Source: Acanthaster planci
Lineage: Eukaryota; Echinodermata; Asteroidea; Valvatida; Acanthasteridae
Direction of reading: 5' to 3'
DNA length: 64,000 bases
Assembly (NCBI RefSeq): GCF_001949145.1
Contig: NW_019091476.1
Coordinates: 1,322,634-1,386,633, forward strand
The position numbers and the translations under genes are program-made. Numbering within the stretch: position 1 is the stretch's first letter; each line of letters begins with the position of its first letter. The notes beneath the pieces are model-generated. The model had not been told where the DNA came from. It was given only the letters and a program-made list of their open reading frames with translations, and ran no database searches. Below are positions 63,301-64,000 of the stretch, piece after piece.

Positions 63301-63432
63301 TGTATGAGCCAACATTCTACATCTCCAGTCTTGGTCAGATTGAGCTCCAAGGGCCACTGGTGATCAGTCTGACTCTCAGAACCCTAGGGAACTGGACAGA
63401 GGCAAAGCCTAGACTTATCTACTGGGACACAG
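187..63432 (+). CDS. Giant multi-exon gene for a modular extracellular protein (at least 50 exons, both ends missing)
   Basis: Fifty exons on the + strand have GT-AG borders and compatible phases, giving about 9.5 kb of coding sequence (about 3,165 codons). Two spots need a one-base correction, in exons 17 and 21. Order of parts: unrecognised beta-rich region (exons 1-5), fibronectin-III-like modules (6-7), PAN/apple-like domain (8), more modules (9-34), glucanase-16-like concanavalin fold with inserts (35-41), cysteine-rich spacer (42), last module (43-45), unrecognised region with a polybasic site (46-50). Modules share W-x-G-F-x-D-x-E-S-G-I, A-V-G-T-x-P-G, Y-Y-x-x-V-x-A-x-N and D-x-T-P-P. 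Many N-x-S/T sites and paired cysteines fit a secreted or surface matrix protein. No signal peptide, initiator, stop or transmembrane segment is visible. I do not recognise a named orthologue. Introns shorter than about 700 bases not listed separately hold nothing I could recognise. An alternative is two adjacent genes, but phase continuity argues for one. Confidence 0.85.
327..1322 (+). other. Intron 1
   Basis: AT-rich non-coding stretch. No repeat or RNA gene was recognised. Confidence 0.5.
1323..1485 (+). CDS. Exon 2: unrecognised beta-rich region
   Basis: Acceptor CACTGAGCAG, donor GTAAGT at 1486, phase 0 in and phase 1 out. It encodes EEAINVLINGK followed by alternating hydrophobic residues ending GYPIGGFVTLSF, typical of beta strands. 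Confidence 0.8.
1632..1681. repeat. Two-copy 25-bp tandem repeat
   Basis: The word ATAAAGTAATGGCCACATCA occurs twice at a 25-base spacing within intron 2. Confidence 0.7.
1682..2645 (+). other. Rest of intron 2
   Basis: Nothing recognised beyond the adjacent short tandem repeat. Confidence 0.45.
2646..2716 (+). CDS. Exon 3: unrecognised beta-rich region
   Basis: Acceptor CATGTTTCAG, donor GTATGA at 2717. It completes the codon split after exon 2 and ends in phase 0. It encodes GGFFDMEIPVYIGVISMKAK, a probable pair of beta strands. Confidence 0.75.
3056..4253. mobile_element. TIR element, copy 1 (non-autonomous DNA transposon-like)
   Basis: This roughly 1.2 kb block is repeated nearly base for base at 62080-63265, in direct orientation. 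Its ends are imperfect inverted repeats: the left has TTAGTAAA then TTATACTC, the right has GAGTATAA then TTTTATCGCTAA. No open frame looks like a transposase. It sits in intron 3. Weak similarity may extend further left, so the left border is approximate. Confidence 0.75.
4408..4568 (+). CDS. Exon 4: unrecognised beta-rich region
   Basis: Acceptor ACCTTTGTAG, donor GTGAGT at 4569, phase 0 in and phase 2 out. It encodes a Gly- and Val-rich segment (ANVKGGVSVCVTFILCGEL) with two cysteines seven residues apart, then SFPTVAETLFSKFPLDV. Confidence 0.8.
5389..6030 (+). pseudogene. Remnant ORF in the 5' part of DIRS copy A (gag position)
   Basis: This is a 213-codon open stretch rich in Pro, Ser, Thr, His and Cys. 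The DNA just before and within it resembles copy B at 18000-18480 (for example CAGAGTGGC and ACCCA-CATGA segments). It sits where DIRS elements carry their first ORF, but no gag motif is visible. It may be a chance frame in degraded DNA. Confidence 0.35.
6600..10300. other. Interior of DIRS copy A without identifiable genes
   Basis: Only short frames with many stops. The CT-rich composition resembles decayed retroelement coding DNA, but I could not align any part to reverse transcriptase or recombinase motifs. Confidence 0.35.
10300..10520. repeat. Repeat shared with 27110-27270
   Basis: Shared in the same order and orientation: GCCCATAGGCTGGGG, then a CCGCT-GT-GT-T-run block, then TA-TGTA--TTT-GG-ATA--CC-C, then ATTGATTCT. 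This suggests two copies of one element with its coding strand reversed. Confidence 0.55.
10461..10830 (+). repeat. MITE-like repeat, copy 1
   Basis: It begins ACCGTAGTTTTCGGAATATA. Parts of it, including GACTTGTAAATGTACCGTAAG and CTGCATGGCCCACCCAGCA, recur in reverse complement at 29543-30245. No coding frame was found. Confidence 0.6.
11640..11790 (-). pseudogene. Short decayed minus-strand coding-like stretch
   Basis: The reverse complement reads an amino-acid string with natural-looking composition (YNYEEYGRTAILVTRRTKV, then acidic residues) between stops. It lies inside DIRS copy A. The family is unknown and it may be coincidence. Confidence 0.25.
12526..14039 (+). other. Rest of intron 4
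   Basis: AT-rich, with a strongly T/A-rich patch at about 13620-13800. No gene or repeat was recognised. Confidence 0.45.
14040..14247 (+). CDS. Exon 5: end of the N-terminal unrecognised region
   Basis: Acceptor GACACTTTTAG, donor GTAAAA at 14248. It completes a phase-2 codon and ends phase 0. It encodes repeated hydrophobic/basic alternation (MIPLRIRLRALVTLKIPFF) and then the module border STPP. Confidence 0.8.
14866..15141 (+). CDS. Exon 6: first FN3-like module (front part)
   Basis: Acceptor TTGTTCAAAAG, donor GTAAGG at 15142, phase 0 to 0, 92 codons. The characteristic strand is VTFHYQVGTAPGAGDVV. The front part has two cysteines (FGCL, KACSV) and does not match the module pattern. Confidence 0.85.
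15770..16070 (+). CDS. Exon 7: module end plus linker to the PAN domain
   Basis: Acceptor TTGTTTTCACAG, donor GTAAGC at 16071, phase 0 to 1. It encodes HPLYFTVYAMNNGGGVSMA, the usual Y-F-x-V-x-A-x-N strand, then a less regular stretch with one N-I-T glycosylation site. Confidence 0.8.
16071..17085 (+). other. Intron 7
   Basis: Non-coding. A 92-codon minus-strand frame at 16473-16751 has no recognisable motif and is probably chance. Confidence 0.45.
17086..17294 (+). CDS. Exon 8: PAN/apple-like domain
   Basis: Acceptor TTGTTGTACAG, donor GTACAA at 17295, phase 1 to 0. The 70 residues contain FTAAKEGRLIS, then four cysteines in the PAN order C-x3-C, K-C-L-S-I-N-Y-N-Y and F-T-C-E-L. PAN domains bind protein or carbohydrate in extracellular proteins. 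The domain fits this single exon. Confidence 0.75.
17430..19726 (+). mobile_element. DIRS-type retroelement, copy B (internally deleted)
   Basis: The left end CTGCTTTCAACCTACCCCAA is matched in reverse at about 19392-19428 (internal complementary region) and again, diverged, at 19650-19678. The block at 19436-19500 is inverted at 19655-19722. This matches the DIRS plan of left ITR, coding DNA, internal complementary region and right ITR. At 2.3 kb it keeps the first-ORF region and a recombinase but no reverse transcriptase. It lies in intron 8 between exons 8 and 9. Confidence 0.75.
18600..19254 (+). pseudogene. Tyrosine recombinase remnant of DIRS copy B
   Basis: The frame starting near 18706 shows KPHRAGTRDIIARW (first catalytic Arg region), then RAHDIRAVSTS (H-x-x-R box). 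After an in-frame TAG it continues with MKEICKAACWKTPSTFTTYY, holding the late Trp and the tyrosine. Order and spacing match DIRS/Ngaro recombinases. The stop at about 19087 lies where a Trp is usual. Earlier parts are frameshifted, so it is inactive. Confidence 0.75.
19844..20139 (+). CDS. Exon 9: FN3-like module end and start of next
   Basis: Acceptor TTGCATTTCAG, donor GTAGGA at 20140, phase 0 to 2. It encodes NNLYYFNIELLNYVGYE, the border IIADFTPPAPG, then a two-cysteine segment (EPCVEF and RRCIED). Confidence 0.85.
20273..20866. mobile_element. piggyBac-like MITE (594 bp)
   Basis: Both ends are TTAA followed by perfectly inverted CCACTTCCTGCCGGGG (left 20273-20292, right 20847-20866). 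TTAA target duplication and short inverted termini are the piggyBac signature. No transposase frame is present, so it is non-autonomous. It lies in intron 9. Confidence 0.75.
20867..22848 (+). other. Rest of intron 9
   Basis: Non-coding, with several ACATGTACATGTA-type words. No gene was recognised. Confidence 0.4.
22849..22943 (+). CDS. Exon 10: module segment
   Basis: Acceptor TTGACCTCAG, donor GTAAGA at 22944, phase 2 to 1. It encodes YVIDGPGSLTVFNGHEEQVD and then a strand ending at the conserved W of the next exon. Confidence 0.75.
22944..24004 (+). other. Intron 10
   Basis: Non-coding. The stretch at about 23405-23500 resembles the reverse complement of 33720-33830, so it is probably a dispersed repeat. 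Confidence 0.45.
24005..24175 (+). CDS. Exon 11: FN3-like module core
   Basis: Acceptor TTTCTTTGCAG, donor GTACTG at 24176, phase 1 to 1. It encodes NWDGIHDNETGIHGYTWSIG, the W-x-G-x-x-D-x-E-x-G-I-x-x-Y core, then a Cys- and His-containing loop. Confidence 0.85.
24571..24751 (+). CDS. Exon 12: module end and border
   Basis: Acceptor TTGTTCAACAG, donor GTGAGT at 24752, phase 1 to 2. It encodes AYYISVRALNKVEFGGP and the border LTIDRTPPIV. Confidence 0.85.
24752..26660 (+). other. First part of intron 12
   Basis: No coding. A more GC-rich island at about 25290-25770 and repeated GGCACGCTT words at 25940-26010 probably mark unrecognised repeats. Confidence 0.35.
26661..27140 (-). pseudogene. 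DIRS-like reverse transcriptase fragment (front part only)
   Basis: The minus-strand frame reads GPFNECPFPNLECSPIGLVP and then FRLIHHLSYPHGVSINDFI, the segment that opens the reverse transcriptase domain in DIRS elements. The frame is lost soon after, before the catalytic Asp-Asp motif. It lies in intron 12 against the host gene. Confidence 0.75.
27110..27290. repeat. Repeat shared with 10300-10520
   Basis: Collinear match (GCCCATAGGCTGGGG, CCGCTTGTTGGT, T-run, ATTGATTCT). It adjoins the reverse transcriptase fragment, so both may be one element. Confidence 0.55.
27876..28042 (+). CDS. Exon 13: module core, atypical
   Basis: Acceptor GTCATAAACAG, donor GTAAGA at 28043, phase 2 to 1. It encodes DPESHLLEYHLAAGKTRRD and then GVPCWVKVGAVNN. 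The usual E-S-G-I is replaced by E-S-H-L-L. Confidence 0.8.
28043..29542 (+). other. First part of intron 13
   Basis: No gene recognised. The stretch at 28710-28890 is rich in alternating TGCA/CATGTG words with several short inverted matches. Confidence 0.4.
29543..30245 (-). repeat. MITE-like repeat, copy 2 (reverse orientation)
   Basis: Termini are ACCGTAATT at the left and AATTACGGT at the right. The interior in reverse complement matches 10461-10830, including CTGCATGG-CCACCCAGC and GACTTGTAAATG-ACCGTAAG. It has extra sequence relative to copy 1. Confidence 0.6.
30424..30551 (+). CDS. Exon 14: module border
   Basis: Acceptor GCTTTATTTCAG, donor GTAAAC at 30552, phase 1 to 0. It encodes VDLRAVGHADEPILADYSPP and then GDLFDGPYAGQDLTF. 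Confidence 0.85.
30747..30984 (+). CDS. Exon 15: FN3-like module, nearly complete
   Basis: Acceptor TTAATTCATTAG, donor GTAGTT at 30985, phase 0 to 1. It encodes NWHDPESGISSYLWAVGTQP and then ETYYSTLIAFHGGYDKVNVT. It is one of the clearest modules. Confidence 0.9.
31549..31720 (+). CDS. Exon 16: border plus next module core
   Basis: Acceptor CTATCTCTTCAG, donor GTACAT at 31721, phase 1 to 2. It encodes VDLTPPMQGNVWDSSLAG, then WHGFSDPESGIKDYQITIYR. Confidence 0.9.
32169..32414 (+). CDS. Exon 17: module end and border, with an apparent one-base frameshift
   Basis: Acceptor CACAATATTTAG, donor GTGAGT at 32415. The first frame gives SSNGSTDFEVIHEAES and continues to about 32260. The second gives QDQVYVNLRTVNQALNH and then VDLTPPLLHTLGDG. 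The frames differ by one base near 32255-32275. A 59-base GT-AG mini-intron (32215-32273) would also restore the frame, but it would remove a strand present in sister modules. A lost base or sequencing error is more likely. Confidence 0.75.
32430..32770 (+). pseudogene. Array of decayed duplicates of the 3' part of exon 17
   Basis: Copy 1 (32430-32546) keeps an open frame with VDLTPPVLQALGDG but has ATGAGT where the real exon has the GTGAGT donor. Copy 2 (about 32547-32630) is shorter. Copy 3 (about 32713-32770) is weak. None has an acceptor. They lie in intron 17. Confidence 0.75.
33143..33263 (+). CDS. Exon 18: module core
   Basis: Acceptor CCCCTCCTGCAG, donor GTACGT at 33264, phase 0 to 1. 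It encodes LAVHWNYFDDESGIESFQLA. Confidence 0.9.
33410..33588 (+). CDS. Exon 19: module end and border
   Basis: Acceptor TCTGATGCTTAG, donor GTGAGT at 33589, phase 1 to 0. It encodes GALYVTQVKAKNQAKLVAS and GIMVDPSPPV. Confidence 0.9.
33589..34379 (+). other. Intron 19
   Basis: Holds the repeat-like patch at 33720-33830, related in reverse to 23405-23500. Nothing else was recognised. Confidence 0.45.
34380..34539 (+). CDS. Exon 20: module core
   Basis: Acceptor TACTGTAATAG, donor GTGAGT at 34540, phase 0 to 1. It encodes YIYGGNLDGEAEEIFSGYLY, then QSGIKNYWVTVGTAP. Confidence 0.85.
34540..35947 (+). other. Intron 20
   Basis: No gene or clear repeat was recognised. Confidence 0.45.
35948..36173 (+). 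CDS. Exon 21: module end, interrupted by a single N
   Basis: Acceptor CTTCTCTCTAG, donor GTGGGT at 36174, phase 1 to 1 if the N at 36028 is ignored. Before it the frame reads SGVLTNLNLQLT. After it reads DPSTCSDEAFTEGCRPVYY and VCVKSENGAGAFSDVICSSP. Three or four cysteines may form an extra disulfide. The N is an inserted symbol rather than a true base. Confidence 0.85.
36174..38042 (+). other. Intron 21
   Basis: No gene or repeat was recognised. Confidence 0.45.
38043..38131 (+). CDS. Exon 22: short module-start exon
   Basis: Acceptor CACTGTATAG, donor GTAAGG at 38132, phase 1 to 0. It encodes YVTDGPSILQDIDAQKEKTT and the strand VTIWFDEFE. Confidence 0.8.
38667..38784 (+). CDS. Exon 23: module core
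   Basis: Acceptor TTTCAACACAG, phase 0 to 1. It encodes GISHYEWAVGTTPGGEDIQP. The donor is taken as GTATGA at 38785. GTGGTA at 38782 keeps the same phase and would remove one residue. Confidence 0.85.
39278..39468 (+). CDS. Exon 24: module end and border
   Basis: Acceptor CTTTCTTCTGCAG, donor GTGAGT at 39469, phase 1 to 0. It encodes GVTYYSTLRAITNGDNVLEA and GFTVDITPPEIVITGLG. Confidence 0.9.
39735..39933 (+). CDS. Exon 25: module core
   Basis: Acceptor TTTTATTTCCAG, donor GTAAAG at 39934, phase 0 to 1. It encodes VDAMWDVQDGESDVTATYFY and MGQYPGSDNV. Confidence 0.9.
40425..40531 (+). CDS. Exon 26: module end and border
   Basis: Acceptor TGTTTGATCCAG, donor GTTGGT at 40532, phase 1 to 0. 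It encodes NILSVQAVNSVGSRRTVHST and LTVDNTPPSGG. Confidence 0.85.
41070..41247 (+). CDS. Exon 27: module core
   Basis: Acceptor ACTTACCCTTACCAG, donor GTCAGT at 41248, phase 0 to 1. It encodes ILLCSWTGFLDAESGIDHYS and FLVGTAQGLSDAY. Confidence 0.9.
41382..42086 (+). CDS. Exon 28: long exon spanning parts of three modules
   Basis: Acceptor CATACTTGACAG, donor GTAATG at 42087, phase 1 to 1. At 705 bases it is over twice the length of any other exon. In order: NQVYYATVEAFNAINQ, border IDDTPPSYG, a loop with three cysteines (LDCTNQEECLLLDGECLES), core ITKYEVALGTTPGGSQV, RKVYATVRGYNEAGL, and a next core ITKYEWAIYRVDNQEI. Introns that split other modules are absent here. Confidence 0.95.
42326..42619 (+). 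CDS. Exon 29: module end and next module start
   Basis: Acceptor AATCTAAAAACAG, donor GTAAGT at 42620, phase 1 to 1. It encodes GETYYSIVRATNALGLAITV, a border without the usual T-P-P (VKREPLIPG), then ISASWRGFGQG. Confidence 0.9.
43020..43292 (+). CDS. Exon 30: module core and end
   Basis: Acceptor TTCCTATCTAG, donor GTAGGC at 43293, phase 1 to 1. It encodes SIDYYEAAVGTDPRYPKTRD and STYYVTVRAYSVNFATAEVT. Confidence 0.9.
43876..44166 (+). CDS. Exon 31: module core and end
   Basis: Acceptor GCAACTGACCAG, donor GTGAGT at 44167, phase 1 to 1. It encodes VQIMWGEYESTLPILFYYAG, a loop with one cysteine, and EDSYYVTVV. Confidence 0.9.
44812..44915 (+). CDS. Exon 32: module end and border
   Basis: Acceptor TTGTCCTTTAG, donor GTATGA at 44916, phase 1 to 0. 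It encodes GVNEGGECNSSTSYFTVDVT and PPLEGRLRGGPFYD. Confidence 0.85.
45130..45615. repeat. Minisatellite, about six units of 80-84 bp
   Basis: The word GATATGGCCCTGAGTGTGTT and variants start at 45136, 45217, 45301, 45381, 45461 and about 45541. Each is followed by GTAATTGCATCC and AGGATGAGTC. Units are imperfect. Minus-strand open frames through the array follow from the unit length and show no sign of being a gene. It lies in intron 32. Confidence 0.9.
45774..45915. repeat. Short foldback (imperfect inverted repeat)
   Basis: The left arm has GAAGTAATTAGCATTATGTG and later AGTCCACACAA. The right arm carries AGTCCACACAAGGAGTGTAA and GCATAATTACTTCTG. The arms are partly complementary, as in a small MITE, and end about 30 bases before exon 33. 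Confidence 0.45.
45946..46161 (+). CDS. Exon 33: module core
   Basis: Acceptor ACTACCCGCAG, donor GTAAGT at 46162, phase 0 to 0. It encodes VSVAWEGYRDDESGIKSFNL and then an acidic loop with one cysteine. Confidence 0.9.
46421..46595 (+). CDS. Exon 34: module end and border
   Basis: Acceptor TTACAATGCAG, donor GTAAAG at 46596, phase 0 to 1. It encodes QPYYAQMSAVNNAGGSIQSQ and IFVDSSEPTAG. Confidence 0.9.
46715..46863 (+). CDS. Exon 35: start of the concanavalin-like domain
   Basis: Acceptor GCTGTATGCAG, donor GTAGGC at 46864, phase 1 to 0. It encodes NPVGPSCPMKDIPFTDPHW and then DKWDLEYKMQQ. A W-containing lead-in like this precedes the first strands of glucanase-16-type folds. Confidence 0.8.
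47005..47121 (+). CDS. Exon 36: concanavalin-like domain, early strands
   Basis: Acceptor GGATTGTCTAG, donor GTTAGT at 47122, phase 0 to 0. It encodes SNESLTLKMERDTRGPRML and SGAYVTNAQIVRSSEYE. This matches the GH16 pattern of an L-x-L strand, then S-G-x-x-x-T and an aromatic-acidic strand. Confidence 0.8.
47122..49084 (+). other. Intron 36
   Basis: Non-coding, AT-rich. No repeat was recognised. Confidence 0.45.
49085..49240 (+). CDS. Exon 37: concanavalin-like domain, active-site region and start of a cysteine cluster
   Basis: Acceptor TCACCTACCAG, donor GTAAGT at 49241, phase 0 to 0. It encodes FDLKAAPPDLHSVTSILFWD, then GTIGDFDFGGREN where GH16 enzymes have E-x-D-x-x-E. The catalytic glutamates are absent, so hydrolase activity is unlikely. 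It ends with three cysteines (GICQCCYQ). Confidence 0.8.
49241..50680 (+). other. Intron 37
   Basis: No gene or repeat was recognised. Confidence 0.45.
50681..50969 (+). CDS. Exon 38: cysteine cluster and Ser/Thr-rich insert
   Basis: Acceptor CTTTCATCACAG, donor GTAAGA at 50970, phase 0 to 1. It starts with MCPQCDCQDF, completing six clustered cysteines with exon 37. It then runs about 50 residues rich in Ser and Thr (TTASEFTSSG, TSSASLTTLTS), a likely O-glycosylated linker, and ends with RACGFQLYP. Confidence 0.85.
51085..51130. repeat. Short tandem repeat, about 20-bp unit
   Basis: TTTATACTTTATACAGTATT and variants are repeated about 2.5 times in intron 38. Confidence 0.7.
51513..51664 (+). 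CDS. Exon 39: concanavalin-like domain, later strands
   Basis: Acceptor TTCCTTCCTAG, donor GTATAC at 51665, phase 1 to 0. It encodes AVMWCRYFKDGQRMSSQPVD and EERHYAVSFRSTPFDAHE, like the H-x-Y-A-x-x-W strand of GH16 folds. Confidence 0.85.
52047..52225 (+). CDS. Exon 40: concanavalin-like domain, C-terminal strands
   Basis: Acceptor TTTCTGTTATAG, donor GTTCGT at 52226, phase 0 to 2. It encodes WSFDVLIDGKLLASLTGIPV and STKLILHVFNRD. This parallels the x-W-Y-V-D-G-K-L-x-x-x-x-x-x-I-P and L-x-L-N-x-W motifs of GH16. Confidence 0.85.
52542..52671 (+). CDS. Exon 41: module core after the concanavalin-like domain
   Basis: Acceptor TTCTGATTCAG, donor GTAACG at 52672, phase 2 to 0. It encodes KLCRYGAPFRAGTNPVSRYF, then AGVGSEAGATDIVPF, an A-V-G-T-x-x-G-x-x-D variant. 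Confidence 0.85.
52672..53629 (+). other. Intron 41
   Basis: No gene or repeat was recognised. Confidence 0.45.
53630..53840 (+). CDS. Exon 42: cysteine-rich spacer
   Basis: Acceptor GTGTTTACAG, donor GTGAGA at 53841, phase 0 to 1. It encodes CVPCIHPCDRYQCDPSC, five cysteines in 17 residues, followed by beta-type sequence with three N-x-T sites (TNLT, LNVT, TNAT). Confidence 0.85.
54052..54248 (+). CDS. Exon 43: border and start of the last module
   Basis: Acceptor TTCTGTTTTTAG, donor GTTTGT at 54249, phase 1 to 0. It encodes ASSNGFYVDETPAELDVFFY, then STISCLWSFIDMESLVK. Confidence 0.85.
54965..55148 (+). CDS. Exon 44: module core and end
   Basis: Acceptor TTTCTTTCAG, donor GTAGGT at 55149, phase 0 to 1. 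It encodes HYWAIGTSRGARDLQDFVNV and NTTYYVTLKAVNGAGLETIV. Confidence 0.9.
55200..55290 (+). pseudogene. Decayed duplicate of the exon 44 3' end
   Basis: TACTGTGTGACCCTAAAGGC at about 55224 mirrors TACTATGTGACCCTGAAGGC of exon 44. The similarity continues through TTGGAAACAATAG / TTGAAAATAATAG into the following intron sequence. The frame is broken. It lies in intron 44. Confidence 0.6.
55552..56119. other. Assembly gap (568 N)
   Basis: A run of N within intron 44. Exons 44 and 45 join in phase across it, so no exon need be missing. Confidence 0.95.
56125..56213. repeat. Perfect 17-bp inverted repeat
   Basis: GAATGTCTGATTTTTCT at 56125-56141 is exactly inverted at 56197-56213 with a 55-base loop. 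It lies just right of the gap and inside the larger inverted repeat. Confidence 0.85.
56357..56527 (+). CDS. Exon 45: module end and acidic linker
   Basis: Acceptor CATTTCCTAG, donor GTAAGT at 56528, phase 1 to 1. It encodes GVTVLLEEPTADDVN and then a strongly acidic, Pro-containing stretch. Confidence 0.85.
56712..56928 (+). CDS. Exon 46: C-terminal unrecognised region
   Basis: Acceptor CTGCCCATAG, donor GTAAGT at 56929, phase 1 to 2. It encodes AELLDDVVPCMVVGGNSSGS and RFNITDFQIP. Two cysteines and two N-x-S/T sites are present. No family was recognised. Confidence 0.85.
56929..58976 (+). other. Intron 46
   Basis: No gene recognised. A G-run (58551-58565) and similar low-complexity patches occur. 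Confidence 0.4.
58977..59056 (+). CDS. Exon 47: small cysteine-containing exon
   Basis: Acceptor GGCTATTCTAG, donor GTTAGT at 59057, phase 2 to 1. It encodes CLHTSMRMCNAAQLCKIVPS. Three cysteines are spaced about seven residues apart. The call rests on phase fit with both neighbours. Confidence 0.65.
59428..60329 (+). mobile_element. LINE 3' fragment (end of ORF2 plus 3' tail)
   Basis: The open frame reads HITPILAQLHWLSVYQRVEN, then KIVLIVYKALPGLTPSY, the well-known C-terminal stretch of CR1/L2-type non-LTR reverse transcriptase proteins. After a frameshift it continues with LPLGIRLSESVGSLKKSLKR. The tail has TTGTAAAGCACCTTAGAGCC, then GGTGCTATATACTGTAAG, and ends in TAATAATAATAA, the usual terminal repeat. 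It is 5'-truncated and in the same orientation as the host gene. Confidence 0.8.
59852..60005. repeat. 80-bp tandem duplication inside the LINE fragment
   Basis: ACATCTCTTTATGAAATACT through CATATCTGCAGAA occurs twice at an 80-base spacing. Confidence 0.85.
60335..60460 (+). CDS. Exon 48: polybasic (furin-type) site
   Basis: The acceptor is TAATAATCCAACAG, directly after the LINE tail and with almost no pyrimidine tract. The donor is GTAGGT at 60461, phase 1 to 1. It encodes TTVHRRKKRATDNHFDVTVA. RRKKR followed by a small residue is a proprotein-convertase consensus. Confidence 0.8.
60461..61034 (+). other. Intron 48
   Basis: No gene or repeat was recognised. Confidence 0.4.
61035..61185 (+). 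CDS. Exon 49: C-terminal unrecognised region
   Basis: Acceptor TTTCTATTGCAG, donor GTGGGT at 61186, phase 1 to 2. It encodes GGSLILGLLDVNRTNQEF and YITNPLYTIQYTSRLLRQ. Confidence 0.8.
61186..62079 (+). other. First part of intron 49
   Basis: Contains a C-run and a short CA repeat at about 61911-61941. Nothing else was recognised. Confidence 0.4.
62080..63265. mobile_element. TIR element, copy 2
   Basis: Nearly identical to 3056-4253 in direct orientation. Ends: left TTAGTAAAATGACATTATAC, right GAGTATAATGAATTTTATCG. The right end lies about 25 bases before the exon 50 acceptor. No transposase frame was found. Confidence 0.8.
63290..63432 (+). CDS. Exon 50: last exon in the window, unrecognised beta-rich region
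   Basis: Acceptor TGTTCCTTCCCAG, donor GTAAAT at 63433, phase 2 to 1, so the gene continues beyond the window. It encodes FVYEPTFYISSLGQIELQGP, then LVISLTLRTLGNWTEAKPR. The style resembles exons 2-5. Confidence 0.8.
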
Positions 63433-64000
63433 GTAAATTAGACTAATTGATCTCTGAGGTTGCTGGTTTGTTTTACTAAACACGAGAGCAACTTTAGTCA
63501 AGGACTATTGGTTTACTGGTAGTAGTAAGTTCATGGTATATTTTTTGCCTGCACCTCAGTATGAAAAATGCAAACATCTAACTTAAGCTGCATTGTGGTC
63601 AGTTGTCACCAGCATCTCATAATAGTGGGCAAGGTCAGTCAAGGACCACTAGTTAACTGGTGGTTGATTTGTTACGTACCTAAGGAAGGGCAAAACAGCA
63701 AAAACAAAAGTGAAAATGGTCGTTTACTAGTGACATACTGTTTTTCTGGCATTTTTCTTATAACTGGTCCTCTGTGCACTGTGTTGTTTAAATTTAAGAC
63801 AACCAATGATGCGACCAACTTTGATAGGCTGGTCACGAATAGTTGACTAAACTAGTCCAATCATCATCGATCAGCATAATCAGAGTTAGTCGAACTATGG
63901 TTAACTATGGTCCTTGATCGAACTTGCCCAGGCCTGTCCTGTCTTCCTGCTTGGCATTCTAGTATGTGTGGCTAGCAATATCTTGTGATTGAGGCTGATC
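63433..64000 (+). other. Intron 50 (open)
   Basis: Non-coding, with repeated AGTCAAGGAC/CTATGGTTAACTATGG-like words. No further exon was seen. Confidence 0.5.

Noticed and set aside
1-64000. CRISPR arrays, operons, bacterial promoters, rRNA and tRNA genes
   Set aside because: The window is intron-rich animal DNA. No spacer-repeat arrays or tRNA/rRNA signatures were seen by eye.

Overview
The window is animal genomic DNA. It carries one very large intron-rich gene on the + strand, open at both ends, with transposable elements in its introns. The evidence is about 50 short exons with GT-AG borders whose reading frames join in phase, introns of roughly 0.1-9.5 kb, DIRS, LINE and piggyBac-like remnants, and many TACATGTA-type words. 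The protein style (long chains of fibronectin-III-like modules mixed with PAN and glucanase-like domains) and the base composition suggest a marine invertebrate, perhaps an echinoderm or cephalochordate. I cannot name the species.

Layout. Exons 1-5 (187-14247) encode an unrecognised, probably beta-rich region. Exons 6-7 start the fibronectin-III-like modules. Exon 8 encodes a PAN/apple-like domain. Exons 9-34 (19844-46595) encode a long run of about 14 related modules with a repeated grammar: an aromatic strand ending in W, then D-x-E-S-G-I, Y-x-x-A-V-G-T-x-P-G, Y-Y-x-x-V-x-A-x-N, and D-x-T-P-P at the border. Exons 35-41 look like a glycoside-hydrolase-16/concanavalin-A-like domain carrying a cysteine cluster and a Ser/Thr-rich insert. 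Exon 42 is cysteine-rich, exons 43-45 are one more module, and exons 46-50 are another unrecognised region with a polybasic RRKKR site. The visible coding sequence is about 9.5 kb (about 3,165 codons). Neither the start with its signal peptide nor the stop is in the window. The product is most likely extracellular or cell-surface matrix-type.

Mobile DNA. A degraded DIRS-type element fills about 4.8-12.5 kb, and an internally deleted relative lies at 17.4-19.7 kb. The second still shows inverted terminal repeats, an internal complementary region and a recognisable tyrosine recombinase. A DIRS-like reverse transcriptase fragment lies on the minus strand at 26.7-27.1 kb. A TTAA-flanked piggyBac-like MITE is at 20.3-20.9 kb. 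A 1.2 kb terminal-inverted-repeat element occurs twice, 59 kb apart. A LINE 3' end at 59.4-60.3 kb runs to within a few bases of a splice acceptor. Other structure includes an 80-bp minisatellite (45.1-45.6 kb), decayed duplicates of two exons, and an inverted repeat around the 568-base assembly gap.

Limits. Exon borders were set by eye from splice consensus and phase continuity. Domain names are family-level judgements. No searches were run.
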